Shown here: positions 1 through 6,879 of the stretch, piece after piece | Position numbering within the stretch: the first letter of the stretch is position 1 | How the letters are laid out: each line of letters starts with the position of its first letter | From: an uncultured Oscillospiraceae bacterium | GTDB taxonomy: Bacteria; Bacillota; Clostridia; Oscillospirales; Oscillospiraceae | Reading direction: 5' to 3' | DNA: 14,292 bases | NCBI GenBank assembly: GCA_900752285.1 | Contig: CAADUW010000002.1 | Span: 1-14,292 of the forward strand | Notes under the pieces: model-generated | The model's input: the letters and a program-made list of their open reading frames with translations, nothing else | What the model was told of the DNA's origin: nothing | Database searches by the model: none | Translations under genes and position numbers: made by a program

Positions 1-58
1 GTTTTTTCTCTCTTTTTGAAACTTTTTTGTGTTTGCTCTCCTTTTGCGCCCGGCTCAT
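1..58 (-). CDS. possible start of a lysine-rich protein, cut by the window edge
   Basis: From an ATG at 58-56 the minus strand stays open for 19 codons to the window edge and reads MSRAQKESKHKKVSKREKK, a very basic stretch. It lies 24 bases beyond the -10 box of a strong minus-strand promoter (82-110), so the leader would be only about 17 bases. Against it: the bases before the ATG are GC-rich and show no clear ribosome binding site, and the AAAAGGAG at 40-47 lies inside the reading frame. It could be the cytoplasmic head of a membrane protein, or chance. No family is recognised. Confidence 0.3.
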   Translation of the reverse strand, partial: MSRAQKESKHKKVSKREKK

Positions 59-81
59 CGCCGCCCGCGGAAAGCTTCCGT

Positions 82-110
82 ATAATACCACCCCTCCCTG
101 CTTTTGTCAA
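82..110 (-). promoter_or_regulatory. promoter reading off the left edge
   Basis: On the minus strand a perfect -35 TTGACA (110-105) is followed, after 17 bases, by TATTAT (87-82), with TGG directly before it as an extended -10. Transcription would start near position 75 and run leftward, so a gene begins at or beyond the left edge. It lies after the hpf terminator, so that gene is a separate unit from hpf. Confidence 0.7.
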
Positions 111-159
111 CCCCCTTTTTCACTTTTCCTTAATATTTTTGCTTTTTCACTTTTCCCGT

Positions 160-198
160 AAAAAAAGCGCTCCCGGGAACGTCTGTCCCCGGGAGCGC
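160..198 (-). terminator. intrinsic terminator of hpf
   Basis: GCGCTCCCGGG (167-177) pairs perfectly with CCCGGGAGCGC (188-198) around a 10-base loop. On the minus strand the hairpin is followed by seven T (166-160). It starts 17 bases past the hpf stop. Confidence 0.92.
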
Positions 199-214
199 CT
201 TCGTTTATGATTCC

Positions 215-754
215 TTATTCCGCATCATCCAGAAGGCCGTACCCCCCATCGTTCCGGCGATAGACGACCGCAAAGCTTCCGCCGTTGTCCTCGTCCCGGA
301 AGGCAAAGAAGTTATGGCCCAGCAGGTTCATTTGCAGAACCGCCTCTTCCCGGGTCATGGGCATGAATCGGAAGTGCTTGGTACGGCAGATTGTAAGATC
401 ATCCTCCGTTCCCTCCGGTGCAAAAGAGGTTTCCTCCTGAACCGTGCGGCTGAACGCATCCTGACGGAGTCTTCTGGCAAGGCGGGTCTTATTTTTCCGG
501 ATCTGTCCCTCGATGGTTCCGACGGCCGCGTCGATGGACGCAAACATATCGGAGGTGCTTTCGCTGGCACGGAACCAGGTTCCCGCGCCGTGAACCGTCA
601 GCTCAACCTGATTCTGGTTCTTTTCCGTGGAAAATACAATCAGTGCTTCCGCATCCTCCTCAAAGTAACGGCTCAGCTTCATGACCTTTTTCTCAGCATA
701 AGCGTGCACTTTCTCCGGAAGTTTTACTTTCTTTTCACTGTACTGAAATTTCAT
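215..754 (-). CDS. hpf: long-form ribosome hibernation promoting factor
   Basis: The 179-residue protein matches the long HPF form, which binds the decoding region of the 30S subunit and pairs two ribosomes into inactive 100S dimers in stationary phase. The N-terminal S30AE-type domain covers about residues 1-100 (MKFQYSEKKVKLPEK at the start, then the basic IRKNKTRLARRLR helix). A linker rich in acidic and polar residues covers about 101-120. The C-terminal dimerisation domain follows, with KHFRFMPMTREEAVLQMNLL, GHNFFAFRDED and a VVYRRNDGGYGLL end. The ATG at 754 is preferred over one eight codons upstream because AAAGGAG sits at proper distance before it and the family starts with M-K/R-F. 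It is a single-gene unit with its own promoter (799-827) and terminator. Confidence 0.95.
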   Translation of the reverse strand: MKFQYSEKKVKLPEKVHAYAEKKVMKLSRYFEEDAEALIVFSTEKNQNQVELTVHGAGTWFRASESTSDMFASIDAAVGTIEGQIRKNKTRLARRLRQDAFSRTVQEETSFAPEGTEDDLTICRTKHFRFMPMTREEAVLQMNLLGHNFFAFRDEDNGGSFAVVYRRNDGGYGLLDDAE

Positions 755-798
755 ATGCGGCAGCTCCTTTCCTTTCACCGTTCCTTCGGTGTAGTTAT

Positions 799-827
799 AT
801 TATACCACAGCACTGCAAAACCGGCAA
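799..827 (-). promoter_or_regulatory. promoter of hpf
   Basis: On the minus strand TTGCCG (827-822), a 17-base spacer and a perfect TATAAT (804-799) with TGG just before it form an extended -10 promoter. The expected start near 792 leaves a leader of about 38 bases to the hpf ATG at 754. No stress-sigma motif was seen. Confidence 0.8.
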
Positions 828-866
828 GTGTTTTTAGGAAAGGTTACCAAAATATTCACAGTTTCT

Positions 867-1436
867 TCAAGGATTCTCCGGCTCCGAGTTTTCTCCGCTC
901 TCCAGATTCTCCTCGCTGTCGAGAAGCTCCGTCATGGTCAGATTATAGATATTCTCCGCCTTGGACTCAAAAAGCCGGCTCAGGCGAATGGCCTGACGCT
1001 GGTTCGGCGCCACCAGCTCCAGCGTCATGAGGTTGCCCTGTTCATCATCCAGCGCCATGATCACGGAAAAATCTCCGTTTTCCCGGGGAATTACCTGGGT
1101 TTTCACATAGCTGCTCCGGCGAAGCTGCCGGTTGAAGCGGGCAACAGCGTTTTCCGCGCGGCAGCGCACCGTATAGGCAATGGAATCCTCCGTCAGAGAG
1201 CCATCCGCCTTTCCCTTATCCGTAATTTCATAGCATTCATTTTCCAGCGTTTTCAGATGCCCCGACGCTACCATCTGAGGAATCGCCGTACAGACATCAA
1301 AATAGCTCAGGCAGTCGTCCTGATAGCACAGCTCATAGATCTGCTGGGTATTTACCGGATATGCAACCCTTGCCATGACAAACAGAATCAGCACCTTAAC
1401 ATCCAGCATATCATGAATAAAGCCAAGTCTTTGCAT
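867..1436 (-). CDS. DUF4364 family protein, probable winged-helix
   Basis: The 189-residue protein has the look of the DUF4364 family, which is common in Clostridia and has no settled function. The start MQRLGFIHDMLDVKVLILFVM and the segment through QQIYELCYQ, VCTAIPQMVASGHL and CYEITDKGK resemble a PadR/MarR-like winged helix with a recognition helix and wing (about residues 10-75). The second half is mixed, and the last 20 residues are acidic and low in complexity (ELLDSEENLESGENSEPENP), probably disordered. AGAGGTGAT sits at good distance before the ATG. A DNA- or RNA-binding role is inferred from the fold only. Its promoter (1459-1486) is divergent from dpaA, about 85 bases from dpaA's start. 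No terminator is evident before the hpf promoter, so some read-through into hpf is possible. Confidence 0.8.
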   Translation of the reverse strand: MQRLGFIHDMLDVKVLILFVMARVAYPVNTQQIYELCYQDDCLSYFDVCTAIPQMVASGHLKTLENECYEITDKGKADGSLTEDSIAYTVRCRAENAVARFNRQLRRSSYVKTQVIPRENGDFSVIMALDDEQGNLMTLELVAPNQRQAIRLSRLFESKAENIYNLTMTELLDSEENLESGENSEPENP

Positions 1437-1458
1437 CCAAAATCACCTCTTTGCTTTT

Positions 1459-1486
1459 ATTATACAGTTTCCATGAAAAAAATCAA
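1459..1486 (-). promoter_or_regulatory. promoter of the DUF4364 gene
   Basis: On the minus strand TTGATT (1486-1481), 16 bases and a perfect TATAAT (1464-1459) lie 23 bases before the ATG at 1436. This looks like an ordinary vegetative promoter. Confidence 0.7.
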
Positions 1487-1522
1487 GGGAAACCAGAAGA
1501 AAAGCGCAGCTGTCCCGGTGGA

Positions 1523-1550
1523 ACCTTTCCCGTCTTTCCGGCATATTTTA
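1523..1550 (+). promoter_or_regulatory. candidate sigma-K promoter of dpaAB
   Basis: AC at 1523-1524, then 17 bases, then CATATTTTA at 1542-1550 fits the sigma-K consensus (AC, 17, CATANNNTA) exactly. DpaAB is made in the mother cell under sigma-K in Bacillus, so the match makes biological sense. Transcription would start near 1556, so the leader is very short and the ribosome binding site (1555-1563) would sit almost at its 5' end. The -10 is also within an inverted repeat (CCGGC at 1538-1542, GCCGG at 1551-1555, in part). No good vegetative promoter is seen here. Confidence 0.55.
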
Positions 1551-1570
1551 AGCCGGAAGGAGGTTTCTCC

Positions 1571-2320
1571 ATGGTTTTATACCCAATCGGGACCACAAAA
1601 GCCTGTTACGCGGCAGCCGCAATTCTGCAAAAAAATGGATTTTCCATCACGGACCATCCTTCGCCTGAGGTGACGGCACTGCTTCTGGACGTCCCCAGCT
1701 TCCGGGAGAATGGGCTTCTTCGCTCCGGAGAATCGCTTGCATCCGTTCTGGAGCGGCTGTCGGAGTCCGTCACAATCCTCGGTGGGAACCCGACACCGGA
1801 ATTCCGGGATCGCTGGCATTTTCTTGATCTGCTTGCCGACCCCTTTTATCTGGCGCAAAACGCCGCCATTACGGCCTCCTGCGCCATAGCCCTTGCCGGG
1901 CAGATGCTGCAAACCACGCTGCCCCGCAGCCGTATTCTCATCATCGGCTGGGGAAGAATCGGAAAGTGTCTTGCACGCCAGCTTCGGGGAATGGGCGCCG
2001 ATCCTACGATTGCCGTCCGGAAGCCGGAGGATCTTGCCATGCTGCGGGCGCTGGGATATGACGCAGTTTCCGTACGTGCCCTCGCTCCCGTGCTCCCCGG
2101 GATAAGGCTTCTTCTGAACACGGCTCCGGCGCCGATTCTGACGGAAACGGATTTTCCGGGTGGTTCCCGGTGCCTGAAACTGGATCTTGCCTCCCGGCCC
2201 GGAATCCTGTGTCCGGATGCCATCCGCGCCGGCGGGCTTCCCGGAAAGCTTGCGCCGGAAAGCTCCGGGGCACTGATTGCCGAAACCGTTGAACGATTCC
2301 GGAAGGAGGGAAAGCTTTGA
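1571..2320 (+). CDS. dpaA: dipicolinate synthase subunit A
   Basis: The 249-residue protein is the A subunit of dipicolinate synthase (SpoVFA), which with DpaB oxidises the lysine-pathway intermediate dihydrodipicolinate to dipicolinic acid, the calcium chelator of the spore core. Visible marks are a Rossmann segment ILIIGWGRIGKCLARQL with GWGRIG at 126-131, then LLNTAPAPIL (about 181), LKLDLASRPG (about 202) and GLPGKLAPESSG (about 222), all typical of DpaA. The N-terminal domain is short: Bacillus DpaA has close to 300 residues. The ATG at 1571 follows GGAAGGAGG at ideal spacing. The frame continues upstream, but without a binding site or family similarity. The stop overlaps the dpaB start, so the two are translationally coupled. 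It acts in the mother cell, inferred from the promoter and the known family. Confidence 0.93.
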   Translation: MVLYPIGTTKACYAAAAILQKNGFSITDHPSPEVTALLLDVPSFRENGLLRSGESLASVLERLSESVTILGGNPTPEFRDRWHFLDLLADPFYLAQNAAITASCAIALAGQMLQTTLPRSRILIIGWGRIGKCLARQLRGMGADPTIAVRKPEDLAMLRALGYDAVSVRALAPVLPGIRLLLNTAPAPILTETDFPGGSRCLKLDLASRPGILCPDAIRAGGLPGKLAPESSGALIAETVERFRKEGKL

Positions 2321-2877
2321 ATCTTGGGTTTGCAATGTGCGGTTCCCTGTGCACCTTCTCCAGGGTTTTCCCCGTACTGGAAAGGCTGGCAGCAGAACAT
2401 ACGGTTTTTCCCATTTTCTCCGACAGCAGTGCCCTGACGGACAGCCGGTTTGGGGAAGGCAGCGCCCATCTGCGCCGGGCGGAAGCCATCTGCGGCAGGC
2501 CGGTTTTCCGTACCCTTGCGGAAGTGGAGCCCATCGGTCCCCGGAAGCTGCTGGACGTTCTGGTCATCGCCCCCTGCACCGGAAACACGCTGGCAAAGCT
2601 TTCCTGCGGGATTGCGGACACCTGTGTGACCATGGCGGCAAAAAGTCACCTCCGGAACGGCCGTCCGTTGGTTCTGGCCGTATCCACCAACGACGGGCTG
2701 GCCGGCGCCGCAGAAAATATCGGACGGCTTCTTGCCCGGAAGCAAGTGTTTTTCGTCCCCTTCGGACAAGATGACCCGGTGTGCAAGCCCACATCCCTTG
2801 TTGCGGATTTTGCGCGGATACCGGACACCGTCGCCGCCGCGCTGGAGGGCAGGCAGATTCAGCCACTGCTGCTCTAA
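2317..2877 (+). CDS. dpaB: dipicolinate synthase subunit B, flavoprotein family
   Basis: The 186-residue protein is the B subunit of dipicolinate synthase (SpoVFB), a member of the flavoprotein fold family that includes the phosphopantothenoylcysteine decarboxylases. Seen are a first strand with GFAMCGSLCTFS (residues 4-15), the core LDVLVIAPCTGNTLAKLSCG (79-98) followed by IADTCVTMAAKSHLR, LVLAVSTNDGL, and a late FFVPFGQDDP segment where the strand and cofactor-like loop end. The start is a TTG at 2317 that overlaps the dpaA stop (TTGA), seven bases after AAGGAGGG. It works with DpaA on the product of DapA, encoded about 4 kb to the right. A GC-rich hairpin after the stop may end the operon. 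Confidence 0.93.
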   Translation: MNLGFAMCGSLCTFSRVFPVLERLAAEHTVFPIFSDSSALTDSRFGEGSAHLRRAEAICGRPVFRTLAEVEPIGPRKLLDVLVIAPCTGNTLAKLSCGIADTCVTMAAKSHLRNGRPLVLAVSTNDGLAGAAENIGRLLARKQVFFVPFGQDDPVCKPTSLVADFARIPDTVAAALEGRQIQPLLL

Positions 2878-2884
2878 AGCGCAT

Positions 2885-2914
2885 GCCGCCGGTCCAGGAG
2901 ACCGGGCCGGCGGC
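2885..2914 (+). terminator. possible weak terminator after dpaAB
   Basis: GCCGCCGGTCC (2885-2895) can pair with GGGCCGGCGGC (2904-2914) with one G-U pair around an eight-base loop. The following ACAGTGTTTCG is a poor U-tract. It lies between the convergent dpaB and metallopeptidase genes, so it may block either transcript, but it is not a textbook terminator. Confidence 0.4.
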
Positions 2915-2949
2915 ACAGTGTTTCGAAAATTTCCGGATATTTGCCGCAA

Positions 2950-3843
2950 TCAGGCAAGTTTCCCGTACTTTTCTTTCATTTCTTCCGTATGGGCATGCAG
3001 CAGCTCCAGCGCACGGGTCTGGATGGAGGAAAGCTCCGTCTGATCCGTATTCCCAAACTCGCGGCTGATTCGTGTGGAGGCCACGGCATGACTGTCATTT
3101 GCCTTATTCTCATCCGCCTCGGACAGGAACTTTTGCAGCAGGCCCGCGTCACCGGAGTAATGAAGCTCCACAAGCTTTGCCCGGTATTCCAGTTCCGCGG
3201 GAGTGATTCCGGGGAACCGCTTCATATCCGCGGCATGCTGCGCTTCGTGCTTCAAAAGCGAGACGAGGAATCGTTCGCTTTCAAAATCATACGCCTGACG
3301 GATGCAGTTGATCGTACCGTCGGGCGAGGTCCAGCCGCCCGTCCCGTATCTGCCGAAGGTCAGATAATCCATCCAACCTCGGAATACAAAGCCATCCAGA
3401 ATGTTCACGGTATAGTCCGCCATCCCTTCCGGAAGCTCCACACGGTAGACAGTCGGAACCGTATCCCGCCAGATATAAGGGCCGTAGTAACCCTGAGTTT
3501 TTCCGAAAAGGGCATGATAGCCCGCCGCTTCGAACACCGCCCGAAGCTCCTCCGCCAGCCGGGGTTCCTCCGCATCCGGAAGGTTCAGAAGCGTTTTCAG
3601 CCGGGTCAGCAGCTTTCCCGCCGCTTCCGTCTCCGGCAGGCCGCAGTAAAAGATATCCCGACAGTAAATCTGATACTGGCACAGAATTTCATTGAGGAAA
3701 TCCGGAACCGGATAGGTCCGGTATTCCCGGTTTTCAAAAACCGCCGCATAGGCAGGCAGAATGTCCCGGAATTCCGCATGACAGCGCATATAGGCAATGG
3801 CACCCCGGATGTCACCGTTTATGAAAAACTGACTGATCTGCAC
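2950..3843 (-). CDS. unrecognised protein with a HExxH metallopeptidase motif
   Basis: I do not recognise this 297-residue protein. Near residues 194-221 it reads FLVSLLKHEAQHAADMKRF and onward: HEAQH (199-203) is a HExxH zinc motif at the end of a hydrophobic helix. ELEYRAKLVEL follows 13 residues later, with Glu217 and Glu219 as candidates for the third zinc ligand, as in gluzincins. Before it are Tyr- and Trp-rich stretches (GYYGPYIWRD, GFVFRGWMDYLTFGRYGTGGW). No signal peptide or membrane segment is obvious, so it is probably cytoplasmic. The start is the GTG at 3843 after AAAGGGAGTG; a longer frame runs upstream but would cross the yajC terminator. No clear promoter was found. It lies convergent to dpaB and downstream of yajC. 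Function, and even peptidase activity, are open. Confidence 0.75.
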   Translation of the reverse strand: MQISQFFINGDIRGAIAYMRCHAEFRDILPAYAAVFENREYRTYPVPDFLNEILCQYQIYCRDIFYCGLPETEAAGKLLTRLKTLLNLPDAEEPRLAEELRAVFEAAGYHALFGKTQGYYGPYIWRDTVPTVYRVELPEGMADYTVNILDGFVFRGWMDYLTFGRYGTGGWTSPDGTINCIRQAYDFESERFLVSLLKHEAQHAADMKRFPGITPAELEYRAKLVELHYSGDAGLLQKFLSEADENKANDSHAVASTRISREFGNTDQTELSSIQTRALELLHAHTEEMKEKYGKLA

Positions 3844-3863
3844 GGAGACACTCCCTTTCTGAA

Positions 3864-3886
3864 AAATGGGCTGCCGAACCGGCAGC
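3864..3886 (-). other. terminator-like hairpin in the leader of the metallopeptidase-like gene
   Basis: On the minus strand GCTGCCG (3886-3880), a three-base loop and CGGCAGC (3876-3870) are followed by CCATTTTT. The hairpin ends about 27 bases before the GTG start at 3843, just before its ribosome binding site. It could be a second terminator after yajC or an attenuator for this gene; the stem is short. Confidence 0.4.
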
Positions 3887-3928
3887 ATGTCAGATTCGTA
3901 ATTGCGTTGCTGCCAGCCCCGGAAAGGC

Positions 3929-3961
3929 AAAAACCGCCAGTCCGATTTCCCGGACTGGCGG
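3929..3961 (-). terminator. intrinsic terminator of yajC
   Basis: CCGCCAGTCCG (3934-3944) pairs perfectly with CGGACTGGCGG (3951-3961) around a six-base loop. On the minus strand five T follow (3933-3929). It starts eight bases past the yajC stop. Confidence 0.93.
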
Positions 3962-3968
3962 CAGAAGA

Positions 3969-4358
3969 TCAATCCTTGTTGGCTTTCTTTGCCTTCTTCT
4001 CGGCCTTGGCCTTGGCCTTGGCTTCCTGTGCCTTCTTCGCCTGTGCCTTGGCAGCCTCGTCAGCAGTCTCGTTGGTGGAAATTGCCCACTTGGCCAGCTC
4101 GATGCGCACCTGATCGGCGCCGGTTTCCAGAACGATCTTATCGTCCTTCACGTGGACAACCGTACCGACAATGCCGCCGATAGTGGTGATCCGGTCACCG
4201 GTCTTGACGGCGGACCGCATCTCTTCCGCTTCCTTCTTCCGCTTGTTCTCAGGGCGGATCAGCATGAAATAGAAAACGGCAAGCATCAGCACCAGCATGA
4301 TAACAGTGCTGCCGAGACCTGCGCCGGAAGCTGCGGTGGTGGTCAGAAAATTCTGCAT
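3969..4358 (-). CDS. yajC: preprotein translocase accessory subunit YajC
   Basis: The 129-residue protein is YajC, a small single-pass membrane protein that joins SecDF at the SecYEG export channel. After a short Thr/Ala-rich head there is one membrane helix, about residues 15-34 (STVIMLVLMLAVFYFMLIRP, with the typical ending IRPENKRKKE). The conserved cytoplasmic block VKTGDRITTIGGIVGTVVHV follows at about 50-70. The tail from about residue 95 is Ala- and Lys-rich (AKAQAKKAQEAKAKAKAEKK), more extended than in most YajC and likely charged coil. The ATG at 4358 follows AAGGAG at good spacing; an ATG 18 codons upstream lacks a site. It lies after tgt as in many bacteria, but has its own promoter (4392-4419) and a terminator. 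No secD or secF follows it here. Confidence 0.95.
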   Translation of the reverse strand: MQNFLTTTAASGAGLGSTVIMLVLMLAVFYFMLIRPENKRKKEAEEMRSAVKTGDRITTIGGIVGTVVHVKDDKIVLETGADQVRIELAKWAISTNETADEAAKAQAKKAQEAKAKAKAEKKAKKANKD

Positions 4359-4391
4359 AGGGAAAACTCCTTTTATGTTGTGATAGATTTT

Positions 4392-4419
4392 ATTATAGCA
4401 TTCCGTTTGCAAATTGCAA
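4392..4419 (-). promoter_or_regulatory. promoter of yajC
   Basis: On the minus strand TTGCAA (4419-4414), 16 bases and a perfect TATAAT (4397-4392) preceded by TGC (extended -10). It lies between the tgt stop and yajC, so yajC can be made apart from tgt. No terminator is evident between the two genes, so read-through is also possible. Confidence 0.75.
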
Positions 4420-4473
4420 GAAATATTTCCGGAAATGCGCCGTCAGGACGGGGACAGTTTTCCCGGGGAATGC

Positions 4474-5604
4474 TCAGATCCTTCTGCCCAGCTTTTCGGA
4501 ATACTCCCTGCGGAACTGAGCAAAGTTCCCAGCGTCCAACGCGTCCCGGATTCTGCGCATCAGGTCATTATAAAAATACAGGTTATGCATGACACTCAGG
4601 CGCATGGCGAGCATTTCATCCGCCACAAACAGGTGCCGCAGATAGGCTCTGGAATAGCGGCGGCAGACCGGGCAGTCACATTGGGGATCAACAGGGCTTT
4701 CGTCCAGCTGATATTTTGCGTTCTTCAGATTGATGGCCCCCTCCCAGGTAAAGAGGCGGGCATGGCGGGCATTTCTGGCGGGCATGACACAATCAAAGAA
4801 GTCCACGCCCCGGGCGACGCCCTCAATAATATTACTGGGCGTGCCCACGCCCATCAGGTACCGGGGCCGGTCCTTGGGCATGAATGGCTCCACGGCGTCG
4901 ATTATATCGTACATTTCCTGAGTGCTTTCTCCCACAGCCAGGCCGCCGATGGCATATCCCGGCAGATCCAGTTCCGCAATGCGCTTCATGTGGTCCATCC
5001 GGATATCGGGGTAAGTTCCGCCCTGATTGATGCCCCACAGCTGCTGGGCAGGATTCACCGTATCCGGCAGTGCATTCAGCCGGGCGTTCTCTGCCTTGCA
5101 GCGCACCAACCAGCGATACGTGCGGTCCGTGCTTTGCTTCACGTAGTCCCGAGGAGCGGGGTTTTCGATGCACTCATCAAAGGCCATGCACATGTCCGAA
5201 CCCAGATTGGACTGGATCTGCATGCTTTCCTCCGGCCCCATAAAAATCCTGTGCCCATCAATGTGGGAGGCGAAGGTGACGCCTTCCTCTTTGATTTTCC
5301 GGAGAGATGCCAGCGAGAACACCTGAAATCCGCCGGAATCGGTGAGAATGGGACCATCCCAGGTCATGAACTTATGGAGTCCCCCCAACTGCCGCACCAC
5401 CTTGTCCGTAGGGCGCAGATGCAGGTGGTAGGTATTGGACAGCTCCACCTGACAGCCGATATCTTTCAGGTCTTTGGCGCTGAGGGCGCCCTTGATGGCG
5501 GCCTGGGTGCCTACGTTCATAAACACGGGTGTCTGCACCGTGCCGTGGGCACAGGTGAACACCCCCCGGCGGGCGGTGCCCTCTGTTTTCAAAAGCTCAA
5601 ACAT
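4474..5604 (-). CDS. tgt: queuine tRNA-ribosyltransferase
   Basis: The 376-residue protein is the bacterial tRNA-guanine transglycosylase, which swaps guanine 34 of tRNAs with GUN anticodons for the queuosine precursor preQ1. It has the full TIM-barrel family pattern: TDSGGFQVF with Asp89 as the base-binding residue, WGINQGGTYPDIR and YAIGGLAVGE in the substrate pocket, MGVGTPSNI, and FFDCVMPARNARHARLFT with Asp271 as the nucleophile. The zinc site is Cys309, Cys311, Cys314 and His340 (CDCPVC, then VMHNLYFYNDLM). Length is normal for the family. The ATG at 5604 follows AGAGAGGTAACC. QueA, encoded upstream in the same direction, acts in the next step. A strong terminator-like hairpin separates them, so joint transcription is not certain. 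Confidence 0.97.
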   Translation of the reverse strand: MFELLKTEGTARRGVFTCAHGTVQTPVFMNVGTQAAIKGALSAKDLKDIGCQVELSNTYHLHLRPTDKVVRQLGGLHKFMTWDGPILTDSGGFQVFSLASLRKIKEEGVTFASHIDGHRIFMGPEESMQIQSNLGSDMCMAFDECIENPAPRDYVKQSTDRTYRWLVRCKAENARLNALPDTVNPAQQLWGINQGGTYPDIRMDHMKRIAELDLPGYAIGGLAVGESTQEMYDIIDAVEPFMPKDRPRYLMGVGTPSNIIEGVARGVDFFDCVMPARNARHARLFTWEGAINLKNAKYQLDESPVDPQCDCPVCRRYSRAYLRHLFVADEMLAMRLSVMHNLYFYNDLMRRIRDALDAGNFAQFRREYSEKLGRRI

Positions 5605-5687
5605 GGGTTACCTCTCTTTATTGGGATTTTTATCAGAAACGTTCTGCTCATTTATGCAGAGGCGGTTATTCGCCGCCCCAGCGTGTC

Positions 5688-5724
5688 AAAAAAAGCCTCG
5701 CAGCGTTTGCCGTCCCTACGGCTT
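5688..5724 (-). terminator. intrinsic terminator between queA and tgt
   Basis: On the minus strand AAGCCGTAG (5724-5716) pairs with CTGC-GA-GGCTT (about 5702-5692), with a two-base bulge and one G-U pair, around a loop of about 13 bases. A run of seven T lies at 5694-5688. It ends the queA transcript in whole or part. No clear separate promoter for tgt was found beyond it. Confidence 0.65.
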
Positions 5725-5750
5725 CTGATCGATGCGGTTCTGAAACGATG

Positions 5751-6773
5751 CTACGCAATAAACATGGCATCGCCGAAGGAGAAGAAGCGGTAGCGCTCCT
5801 TTACGGCTTCCTCATAGGCATGAAGGACATGCTCCCGTCCGGCGAAGGCCGACACCAGCATCACGAGGGTACTTTCCGGCAGGTGGAAATTGGTGATCAG
5901 GGCGTCCATGGCACGGAAGCGGTAGCCGGGGTAGATGAAAATATCCGTCCACCGGGAAGCCGCGCAGAAGGTTCCGTCCTCCCCGACGAGGGACTCCAGC
6001 GTCCGGCAGGAGGTAGTTCCCACGCAGACGATCCGTCCGCCGTTTTTCCGGGTCTCGTTCAGAATGTCCGCAGTTTCCGCGCTCATCATGCACAGCTCGG
6101 AGTGCATGTGATGCTCGGTGATCTCCTCCGCCTTTACCGGACGGAAGGTTCCGAGGCCCACATGGAGGGTCACGAAGGCGGTTTTCACGCCCTTTGCCCG
6201 GATTTCCTCCAACAACTCCTTCGTAAAGTGCAGTCCCGCCGTCGGGGCGGCAGCGGAGCCGACCTCCCGGGAGTACACCGTCTGGTACCGCTCCTGATCG
6301 GCAAGCTCAGCCTTGATATAGGGCGGCAGGGGCATTTTACCCAGTCGTTCCAGAATTTCCAGAAAAATCCCCTCGTAGTGGAACTCCACCACCCGGTTTC
6401 CGTCCTCCTGCACGTCCCGGACGGTGGCTGTCAGTTCTCCGTCCCCGAAAATCACGGTGGAGCCGGACTGGAGCTTTCGGCCGGGCTTGACAAGGCACTC
6501 CCAGCACTTGTTCCCAAGGTCCCGCAGCAGAAGCACCTCCGCCATGCCGCCGGTAGGGCGGTGCCCCAGAAGCCGGGCAGGCAGAACCCGGGAATCGTTC
6601 ATCACCAGACAGTCACCGGGATTCAGGTAGTCCAGAATATTGTGAAAATGCCGGTGGCTGATTTCTCCGGTCTGGCGGTTCAGGACCATCAGCCGGGAGG
6701 CGTCCCGCTGCTCCAGCGGGGTCTGAGCAATCAGCTCCTGCGGCAGGTCATAGTAAAAATCATGTGTTTTCAA
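5751..6773 (-). CDS. queA: S-adenosylmethionine:tRNA ribosyltransferase-isomerase
   Basis: The 340-residue protein is QueA, which moves and rearranges the ribosyl group of S-adenosylmethionine onto preQ1 in tRNA to make epoxyqueuosine. Family blocks seen in order are [17 protein letters not shown] at the start, [11 protein letters not shown] (about 58-68), KMPLPPYI (about 146), [12 protein letters not shown] (172-183), [11 protein letters not shown] (203-213), [11 protein letters not shown] (about 251), [17 protein letters not shown] (about 290) and [11 protein letters not shown] at the end. The start is the TTG at 6773, eight bases after GGAGG and matching the family's first residues; the frame extends 58 codons upstream with no similarity. 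Its promoter (6803-6831) lies in the divergent gap with dapA. tgt, the enzyme of the previous step, lies downstream. Confidence 0.96.
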   Translation of the reverse strand: MKTHDFYYDLPQELIAQTPLEQRDASRLMVLNRQTGEISHRHFHNILDYLNPGDCLVMNDSRVLPARLLGHRPTGGMAEVLLLRDLGNKCWECLVKPGRKLQSGSTVIFGDGELTATVRDVQEDGNRVVEFHYEGIFLEILERLGKMPLPPYIKAELADQERYQTVYSREVGSAAAPTAGLHFTKELLEEIRAKGVKTAFVTLHVGLGTFRPVKAEEITEHHMHSELCMMSAETADILNETRKNGGRIVCVGTTSCRTLESLVGEDGTFCAASRWTDIFIYPGYRFRAMDALITNFHLPESTLVMLVSAFAGREHVLHAYEEAVKERYRFFSFGDAMFIA

Positions 6774-6802
6774 AGTCCATTCCTCCGCATCTGAATGCAC
6801 CC

Positions 6803-6831
6803 AGTATAGCCCATTTCCTCCAAAAAAGCAA
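6803..6831 (-). promoter_or_regulatory. promoter of queA
   Basis: On the minus strand TTGCTT (6831-6826), 17 bases and TATACT (6808-6803), 30 bases before the TTG start. No preQ1 riboswitch shape was seen in the short leader. Confidence 0.65.
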
Positions 6832-6879
6832 CTGGCAAAACAGGGCCGGTGGGCATAGACTGGCGTGGAGGTATGCAGT

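Noticed and set aside
2941..4113. Plus-strand frame of 390 codons
   Set aside because: It is antisense to the metallopeptidase-like gene and the end of yajC, has no ribosome binding site, and the product looks like a reverse-frame shadow of GC-rich coding DNA.
4414..5793. Plus-strand frame of 459 codons
   Set aside because: It is antisense to the certain tgt gene over almost its whole length; open only because of GC-rich codon bias.
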